A stretch of 64,000 nucleotides of DNA. Origin: Teredinibacter purpureus. GTDB lineage: Bacteria > Pseudomonadota > Gammaproteobacteria > Pseudomonadales > Cellvibrionaceae. Position 1 is the first letter of the stretch. Each line of letters begins with the position of its first letter. The DNA is taken from contig NZ_CP060092.1 in NCBI RefSeq assembly GCF_014217335.1, positions 3,551,501 through 3,615,500 on the forward strand, given 5' to 3'. Below, in pieces: positions 58,272 to 64,000 of the stretch. The position numbers were made by a program, and so were the translations under genes. The notes beneath the pieces are model-generated. The model had not been told where the DNA came from, did not search any database, and saw nothing but the letters and a program-made list of their open reading frames with translations.

Positions 58272-58766
58272 TCAAGACTCTATAGACAAACCGCGTTGAT
58301 TATCGATGAAAGCTCTAAAAGCCTGAATAACCCGCTCAACATCCGCAACCGATAGTTCATCCCATTGTTGTGGAGCGGAGCCACTGGAAGCGATTACATT
58401 AACAGCGGACGCAGCAAAAGAACGGGTTACCGGTAGCGAGGAGCCTGCCGTATAGAGGTGGTTAATACTAAAATAAAGCTGCGATAACCACTGAGCAGTA
58501 TCCGTAGCTAAAACCTGAAGTTCTTTTAGCCTAAAATCGTACGCACCCACATCGAGCCGTAGAAGCTCCTCAGCACCCTCTACGACAACACGCCCATTGG
58601 TAATTTCTGAGATATAAGCCTTTAACGCAAGATGCAATTGCAATAATGCCGCCTGCAAAAATGCTTGCTTCGCAAAACCGCTCTGACCCACCAACGCATT
58701 CAACTGCGTCCGGGCATAGAGCAGCTGCAAATCGACTTTCTTTTGAAATACTTCTGCAGCAGCCAT
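58272..58766 (-). CDS. Helical conserved protein (164 aa), DUF6586-like
   Basis: All-helical, FQKKVDLQLLYARTQLNALV then KQAFLQAALLQLHLALKAYI, with a C-terminal DVERVIQAFRAFIDNQRG. It starts eight bases after topA on the same strand, so the two are likely co-transcribed; the Pseudomonas neighbour PA3010 has the same position. The family name is from memory; function unknown. Confidence 0.8.
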   Translation of the reverse strand: MAAAEVFQKKVDLQLLYARTQLNALVGQSGFAKQAFLQAALLQLHLALKAYISEITNGRVVVEGAEELLRLDVGAYDFRLKELQVLATDTAQWLSQLYFSINHLYTAGSSLPVTRSFAASAVNVIASSGSAPQQWDELSVADVERVIQAFRAFIDNQRGLSIES

Positions 58767-58773
58767 CTTATGC

Positions 58774-61506
58774 TTAGCTTGTTGTTTTCTTTTTAGCAGG
58801 CGTTTTTTTAACCGCGACTTTCTTCTTCGCCGGAGCCTTCTTCGCCGGCGCTTTTTTAGCTGCGGCCCGCTTAGGAGCTGGTTTATCCGTTACAACCCAT
58901 TTACTCCCCTCGTAAAAGGCCTTCCAGCCCGTTGCCTTACCATCGACTTCTGACTGAACATACTGTTCTTTGGTTTTGCGGCTATACCGAACAAGCGTAT
59001 CAATACCGTCACTATCCTGTGCTGGAGCACTTAACAAAAAGTTATACTTGGGGTCGAGTACGGCTTTGTGCGGTAAAATTTCTTTAACTAGCGGGGCCCG
59101 TGTCTCGCGATTTTTAGGGAACTGGCTCGCAGCTAAAAACAAGCCGCTGGCACCATCACGCAGTACGTAATGGTCATCCACTTTATCGCAAATAAGCTCC
59201 GGCATATCGATAGGGTCCATTTTAGGCGGTGCAGCTTCGCCGCTGCGCAACAACTTACGGGTATTTTTACACTCGTCAGCGGTACACCCAAAATACTTAC
59301 CAAACCGGCCAGATTTTAACTGCATATCTTGGCCGCACTTGTCGCACTCAATCAAAGGGCCATCATAGCCTTTAATTTTGAATACACCCTGTTCCACCTC
59401 GTACCCATCACAATCTGGATTTCGGCCACAAATATGTAACTTGCGCGTCTCATCCAGCAGGTAGCTATCCATTGCCGTGTTACACAATGAACAACGTCGT
59501 TTTTGACGCAACTGCTTTGATTCAGCTTCTTCGTCATCATCTACGTTGACAGCCTCTTCACCAGCCACCAAATTCATGGTGTTTTTACAGCGTTCCTTAG
59601 GTGGCAGGGCATAACCAGAACAACCCAAAAACACACCTGTACTGCCGGTACGAATTTGCATTTTACGGCCACAATTTCCACAGTCGATATCTGTTTCCAC
59701 TGGCTCATTGCGACGCATACCTTCATCGATATTTTGCGCCTGCTCCAACTTCACCGTGAAGTCTTTGTAAAAATCATTTAAAAGCACAAGCCAATCTTTG
59801 TTGCCGTTGGCCACCTCATCCAAAGACTCTTCCATATTGGCTGTAAAGCTGTAGTTCATAAGATCGCTAAAGCTTTCAACCAACCTCTCGGTCACTATAT
59901 CGCCCATTTTATTACTGTAAAATCGACGGTTTTCCACATGAACGTAGCCGCGATCTTGAATGGTAGAGATGATAGCCGCGTAGGTAGATGGGCGCCCAAT
60001 GCCACGTTTTTCTAGCTCTTTAACCAAGCTGGCCTCGGTGTACCGCGCGGTTGGCTTAGTAAAGTGCTGAGTAGGCATAACGTCGTGTAAATTGAGGGCA
60101 TCGCCTACTTTTACATCCGGTAAAATAGCATCCTCCTCTTTCTTCGCTATCGCTGGCATAACTTTGGTAAAGCCATCAAATCGAATCACTCGACCACGTG
60201 CCCGCAACTCATACTCTCCAGCCGTTACCACAATAGCGCTTGAGGTAAATTCAGCCGGTGTCATTTGGCAGGCGACAAACTGGTTCCAGATAAGCGTGTA
60301 AAGGCGCTCTGCGTCCCTCTCCATGTTTTTAAGATGGATAGGCAGACAAGATACGTCCGAGGGGCGAATCGCTTCGTGCGCCTCCTGAGCGCCGTCCTTG
60401 CTGGAATACTGATTTGCCTGTTCTGGCAGGTAGGCCTTGCCATATTGATCCAAAATGAATTCTCGGCAGGTTTCAACGGCCTCTTTACTGAGATTCGTCG
60501 AATCTGTACGCATATACGTGATGTAACCCGCTTCGTACAAACGCTGGGCCATCATCATAGTTTTCTTTACGCCAAAACCTAATCGTGTTGAGGCTGCTTG
60601 CTGTAGTGTCGAGGTTATAAAGGGCGCATTTGGCGTTGATTTGGTGGGTTTGTCTTCACGCTGAGTAACATTGAAGTTACCAGCACGCAAAGACGCATCA
60701 GCGGCCATTGCCTGTGTTTCATTGACGGGTTTGAACGCCGCACCTTGAAACTTTTTAACCTCGTACTTGGCCCGCTCGCCTTTTGCGGTATCTAATTGTG
60801 CCTTAACTTCCCAGTACTCTTCTGGAATAAACGCGCGAATCTCACCTTCGCGCTCACTGATCAAGCGCACGGCCACCGATTGAACACGGCCAGCAGAAAG
60901 CCCACGTGCAATCTTTTCCCACAACAGCGGCGACACCATATACCCAACAACACGATCGAGGAAACGGCGGGCTTGCTGTGCATTGACACGTGCGATATCC
61001 AAACGGCCAGGCTTTTTAAACGCCTCTTGGATAGCACTTTTTGTAATCTCATTAAAGACAACACGACGATAGCGGTTGCTGTCGCCACCAATGGATTCCC
61101 GCAGGTGCCAAGCAATGGCCTCCCCTTCGCGGTCGAGATCCGTCGCGAGATAGATTTCATCGGCGTCTTCCGCCAATTTCCGTAATTCCGCAACAACTTT
61201 CTCTTTTCCAGGAAGCGTTTCGTATTGCGCTTCCCAATTGTTATCGGGGTCAATCCCCATGCGTTTTATCAGTTGCTCTCGCGATTTTGATTTTTTATGT
61301 ATGATCTTTTCTTCTGGCGACATTTTTCGCGTCAGAGCGGCTTGTTTCGCTCTGGCTTTTGGGTCTACCGGCGCCTTATTCGAACCACTTGTGGGTAGAT
61401 CTCGAATATGACCAACACTCGACTTCACCACATATTGGTTGCCGAGATATTTGTTAATCGTTTTCGCCTTTGCAGGTGATTCCACAATTACCAGCGATTT
61501 CCCCAT
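58774..61506 (-). CDS. topA: DNA topoisomerase I
   Basis: A 910-residue type IA topoisomerase that relaxes negative supercoils. The toprim domain at ~4-140 has TDLDREGE at 122-129. The catalytic Tyr331 is in YITYMRTDS. After ~residue 590 three zinc-finger domains appear ([34 protein letters not shown]). The C-terminus is a Lys/Ala/Pro tail ([19 protein letters not shown]), which is longer than in E. coli and probably binds DNA or polymerase. Intact. Confidence 0.98.
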   Translation of the reverse strand: MGKSLVIVESPAKAKTINKYLGNQYVVKSSVGHIRDLPTSGSNKAPVDPKARAKQAALTRKMSPEEKIIHKKSKSREQLIKRMGIDPDNNWEAQYETLPGKEKVVAELRKLAEDADEIYLATDLDREGEAIAWHLRESIGGDSNRYRRVVFNEITKSAIQEAFKKPGRLDIARVNAQQARRFLDRVVGYMVSPLLWEKIARGLSAGRVQSVAVRLISEREGEIRAFIPEEYWEVKAQLDTAKGERAKYEVKKFQGAAFKPVNETQAMAADASLRAGNFNVTQREDKPTKSTPNAPFITSTLQQAASTRLGFGVKKTMMMAQRLYEAGYITYMRTDSTNLSKEAVETCREFILDQYGKAYLPEQANQYSSKDGAQEAHEAIRPSDVSCLPIHLKNMERDAERLYTLIWNQFVACQMTPAEFTSSAIVVTAGEYELRARGRVIRFDGFTKVMPAIAKKEEDAILPDVKVGDALNLHDVMPTQHFTKPTARYTEASLVKELEKRGIGRPSTYAAIISTIQDRGYVHVENRRFYSNKMGDIVTERLVESFSDLMNYSFTANMEESLDEVANGNKDWLVLLNDFYKDFTVKLEQAQNIDEGMRRNEPVETDIDCGNCGRKMQIRTGSTGVFLGCSGYALPPKERCKNTMNLVAGEEAVNVDDDEEAESKQLRQKRRCSLCNTAMDSYLLDETRKLHICGRNPDCDGYEVEQGVFKIKGYDGPLIECDKCGQDMQLKSGRFGKYFGCTADECKNTRKLLRSGEAAPPKMDPIDMPELICDKVDDHYVLRDGASGLFLAASQFPKNRETRAPLVKEILPHKAVLDPKYNFLLSAPAQDSDGIDTLVRYSRKTKEQYVQSEVDGKATGWKAFYEGSKWVVTDKPAPKRAAAKKAPAKKAPAKKKVAVKKTPAKKKTTS

Positions 61507-61933
61507 GAGAGCCTTCTACTTTTTATTCAATGAATTTGGATGTGGTACGCGCTTTTTCACCCCATTGGGGCAATCATGCTCGCATCCCTCTTTTTATACA
61601 TTTCCGTAATACTGACGTTCAAATAGCCAATTTCTATCTAAGAAATTCGCCAACCCTACTGGTTTAATTTTATACACCAATACAAACTGAATTTACGAAG
61701 GTGCGCATATATAAGTCCTTGTTGTTATAACGTCAAGCGCGAATTATTTAGCCTATCGGTACTTTTTTAGGTCGACGACCACCAATTGCCACCAACCAAC
61801 TAACATTAACAAAAGAACCTAACTATCTGATAATTAGCAATATAATGCCATACGAGACTGAAAGACTACAAACCCAATCATAGCCGTGAGGCGCCTGCGC
61901 CGCCAAATACTACTAAAATAAAATTTATTACCT
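61507..61933. other. Intergenic region between topA and the next gene
   Basis: 427 bases without a gene. It contains a CCCCATTGGGG palindrome at 61560-61570 near topA. The rest is A/T-rich with no ORF or RNA gene that I can recognise. It likely holds the divergent promoters. Confidence 0.5.
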
Positions 61934-62722
61934 ATGTCTCATTTATGGCGCCCATACTCATACACAATGTCTAGCATTACCTTACTTGTCATCTTTATCA
62001 TCATCGCCATGATTTCGTTAATTGTGGTTAGTGCCGTCAACGAGCGGCAGACCCGCTCGCGACTCATTGGCCGAAAACTAGTGCAAATGAAACGACGTGT
62101 TGATGATTTAGAAGAGATGGCCGTTACGCTTGATGGCCTTGTGGATTCACCCGAGATTGCTCGCCATGTGAACGAAGAGGTTATTGATTTAATTTCGGGA
62201 ATGATACGACTTGACCCCGAAAGTCAAAGCCTATTCGTGATCAAAAATACGGCAGAGCAATTAGCTGAAGAGTTTAGAAACCCCAATAGGCCTAGGGAAA
62301 TATACCGGTTACAGGAAAGTGATTCTGCCATCGCAAGAACCCTTTTTTTATTGAACGAGACTGGCCGTATTTTACGTAAGCGACAGGCTGCTGGAAAACT
62401 TGAGATGGCAGAAATGGAAGCGCTGATCAATGACCTTGCCTGGGCACATATGATGGTAGGTGTGGTCAGCAATATCGGGCATGGACACAAAGCACTTAAC
62501 CGTGGAGACGTGCTTAAGGCCTACGCTTTTTATAAAAAAGCCCAACAAGTGGCAATGCAAACCAGCATTAGCGACGACCGACGTCACGAAATAATTAAAG
62601 AAATAGGCGAACTTATGACGAACCAACGAAAAGCCTTATCCGAAGAATACATGCCCGAAAACCACTACAACCCCAAACCCGATACAGAGTCCCTGCCCAG
62701 CAGTATGTTAAATAACACCTAG
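61934..62722 (+). CDS. Hypothetical membrane-anchored helical protein (262 aa)
   Basis: One N-terminal helix (~14-35, ITLLVIFIIIAMISLIVVSA) anchors a long helical cytoplasmic part (ERQTRSRLIGRKLVQMKRRV, coiled-coil like). A TPR-like stretch follows (NDLAWAHMMVGVVSNIGHGH, GDVLKAYAFYKKAQQVAMQ). Start may be the ATG at 61967 (MSSITLLVIF) since the upstream codons are not signal-like. Family not recognised. Confidence 0.78.
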   Translation: MSHLWRPYSYTMSSITLLVIFIIIAMISLIVVSAVNERQTRSRLIGRKLVQMKRRVDDLEEMAVTLDGLVDSPEIARHVNEEVIDLISGMIRLDPESQSLFVIKNTAEQLAEEFRNPNRPREIYRLQESDSAIARTLFLLNETGRILRKRQAAGKLEMAEMEALINDLAWAHMMVGVVSNIGHGHKALNRGDVLKAYAFYKKAQQVAMQTSISDDRRHEIIKEIGELMTNQRKALSEEYMPENHYNPKPDTESLPSSMLNNT

Positions 62723-62735
62723 CCCGCTACACGTA

Positions 62736-63260
62736 TCATTGAGCGTCCACTATTTGAGTAAGGCGATTTAAAAACTGATCGACATCGTTCAGGCATTTGT
62801 CCACAGACAACTCCCAACGAGGCTCTTTGTGCCAACAAGACTCAGTCCAATAAACGCCGACACTGTGCTCTGTCACCTCGACCACTCGAATAGACGCTGG
62901 CAGCGCCATCAACCACTGCTGTATAGGCTCGTGCAACACTTTCGGTGCTTGCCTTTCACAAAGCCAATCCCAACCTGTGGCGAAATTCAATTCGTGCTCA
63001 AGCGTTTGCCTTGCCAAAGACCACGTCGGTATTTTTTGAAGCCTTTTGTTCGTCTCTATAGCATGGCTATAGATGGCCAGTTGTCGCGGCTCCCCCGGTG
63101 CAGGGTTTTGACCTAAGCGTACCCTTAAACCCCGTTTAGCCGCCAATGTGCGCAGCCGCGCGAGACGCTTTTGGTATCGGCTGGGCTGCACCATCATAAT
63201 GGGCCCTACAATCATTACCACAACTAAGCACAGCGCTATGAATGTTGGCAGCATATCCAT
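62736..63260 (-). CDS. Hypothetical membrane-anchored protein (174 aa)
   Basis: One N-terminal helix (MLPTFIALCLVVVMIVGPIM) followed by a basic segment (PSRYQKRLARLRTLAAKRGL) and a mixed domain (LPASIRVVEVTEHSVGVYWTE). The basic region after a single helix resembles YajC-like proteins, but there is no convincing match. Convergent with the previous gene. Confidence 0.75.
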   Translation of the reverse strand: MDMLPTFIALCLVVVMIVGPIMMVQPSRYQKRLARLRTLAAKRGLRVRLGQNPAPGEPRQLAIYSHAIETNKRLQKIPTWSLARQTLEHELNFATGWDWLCERQAPKVLHEPIQQWLMALPASIRVVEVTEHSVGVYWTESCWHKEPRWELSVDKCLNDVDQFLNRLTQIVDAQ

Positions 63261-63380
63261 TCCTTAAAACCATGGGTTGATGAAGGCTATTGTCCAGTAA
63301 CAGCCGGTTCGGCGCTATACTCAAATCACATGAACCCACAGTGTTCACGGATAAATTAATCTATGACAGCCGGAGGTAAT

Positions 63381-63818
63381 ATGAACAGCACTAACCACTA
63401 CAAACACATTCTTGTAGGGCTTGACCTTTCAAAAGACTGTGTTCACATTTTAAATAAAGCGGCACTCATTGCAGATCTATTTAAAGCCGATATTAGTGTT
63501 GCACACATTGTTGAACCTCTCGCATTTGCTTACGGCGGCGATGTGCCCATTGACCTCACTGAAGCGCAAAAGATAATGGAACAACAGGCCACAACCCGGC
63601 TAGCCAAAATTATCGATGAAGTGGACGTTAAAACACAGGCTCAGTATATTTGTATCGGCCAAACCTCGCACGAGATTCACCGCATTGCCGAAACACACAG
63701 CATGGACCTAATCGTTGTCGGCAGCCACGGCCGACATGGATTAGCCATACTGTTTGGCTCCATTACAAAAGGTGTCGTTCAAAATGCCTGCTGTGACGTC
63801 CTTGCGGTTAAAGTTTAA
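63381..63818 (+). CDS. uspA: Universal stress protein (UspA family)
   Basis: A 145-residue Usp domain protein. ATG 63381 is behind GGAGG; an in-frame ATG 18 bases upstream lacks one. HILVGLDLSKDCVHILNKAA, then HSMDLIVVGSHGRHG with the ATP-binding G-x2-G-x9-G-type loop, and KGVVQNACCDVLAVKV. Expected to respond to stress and growth arrest in family members. Complete. Confidence 0.95.
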   Translation: MNSTNHYKHILVGLDLSKDCVHILNKAALIADLFKADISVAHIVEPLAFAYGGDVPIDLTEAQKIMEQQATTRLAKIIDEVDVKTQAQYICIGQTSHEIHRIAETHSMDLIVVGSHGRHGLAILFGSITKGVVQNACCDVLAVKV

Positions 63819-63833
63819 GGGGCCAGATAGAAC

Positions 63834-64000
63834 TCACAAATCGTTCTGCAAACCCTCGAGTTCTTCCCAGCGCTCATATCGCTGTGCCAATGTCTTTTCT
63901 ATGGCCGCAAGTGATTTCAGGGCCTCATCAACGGTAGATGGGTCTTGTTGATAGAAATCAGGCGCGGCCATTTTAGCTTGCACGGCTTCCACCTGCCCTT
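63834..64000 (-). CDS. C-terminal end of an ABC-F ATPase (Uup-like), cut by the window edge
   Basis: The last 55 codons read KGQVEAVQAKMAAPDFYQQD and then LAAIEKTLAQRYERWEELEGL, ending NDL-TGA at 63834. The alternating charged coiled coil and the YERWEELE end are typical of Uup-type ABC-F proteins, and the Pseudomonas equivalent at this synteny is an ABC-F gene. The rest lies beyond the window, so the product is inferred. Confidence 0.75.
   Translation of the reverse strand, partial: GQVEAVQAKMAAPDFYQQDPSTVDEALKSLAAIEKTLAQRYERWEELEGLQNDL

Noticed and set aside
61700..61745. TTGTTATAACGTCAAG near 61725 looked like an attC end.
   Set aside because: It is a single short string without paired arms or an associated cassette.

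Overview
The window looks like chromosome of a marine gammaproteobacterium. From about 16.2 kb to the right end it carries a conserved housekeeping block whose gene content and order resemble Pseudomonas and Cellvibrionaceae-type genomes (ftsK-lolA-rarA-crcB-serS-cysG; trxB-aat-bpt-infA; clpAS-cspD; icd; nqrABCDEF-apbE-nqrM; mfd; lexA-sulA; topA). The taxon is my inference from synteny and protein character; no rRNA gene is present.

Region 1 (1-16.1 kb) is a gene-cassette array. I count 27 attC-like sites, each with a TAACG-type end, an imperfect palindrome and a TTGTTA-type end, all in one orientation. They separate about 28 small cassettes. Almost every cassette gene lies on the minus strand with its stop codon at or inside the following attC. 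Many encode small exported or membrane proteins. Others encode a Coa1-domain protein, a pRiA4b ORF-3-like protein, a YjbR/MmcQ protein, a TPR protein, a protein with a HEPN-type RX4H motif, and one ParDE toxin-antitoxin pair that lies inverted and has its own promoter. Several cassettes lack a convincing ORF, and two of these are diverged copies of one another. The leftmost visible cassette is interrupted by an IS3-family element whose orfB runs off the window. No integron integrase is present where one would expect it, next to the first cassette at about 16.1-16.6 kb. The array is therefore either a cluster of attC sites lacking an integrase or it depends on an integrase elsewhere.

Region 2 (16.2-26.2 kb, minus strand) holds a small conserved protein, gorA, a short basic protein, cysG, serS, crcB, rarA, lolA and ftsK. 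All are co-directional with the array, so read-through into the cassettes is possible. Region 3 (26.5-36.4 kb) has trxB, aat, bpt and infA (plus strand), clpA and clpS (minus), cspD (plus), monomeric icd (minus), and rluE and nudJ (plus). ClpA, ClpS, Aat and Bpt together form the N-degron pathway. Region 4 (36.4-45.1 kb, minus) has sthA followed by the complete Na+-translocating NADH:quinone reductase operon nqrABCDEF with its maturation genes apbE (FMN transferase) and nqrM.

Region 5 (45.5-64 kb) has mfd and a csiV-like gene (plus); a cold-shock gene; a minus-strand operon tetR(psrA-like)-nagZ-mscS-hpt-mtnP; a small DUF6763-type gene; two small membrane-associated proteins; lexA-sulA under tandem LexA boxes; a small conserved gene; topA with a downstream helical protein; two uncharacterised genes; uspA; and the C-terminal end of an ABC-F ATPase cut by the window edge. 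The layout mfd/csiV, mtnP, nagZ, psrA, lexA, sulA, topA matches the Pseudomonas PA2999-PA3019 neighbourhood as I remember it.
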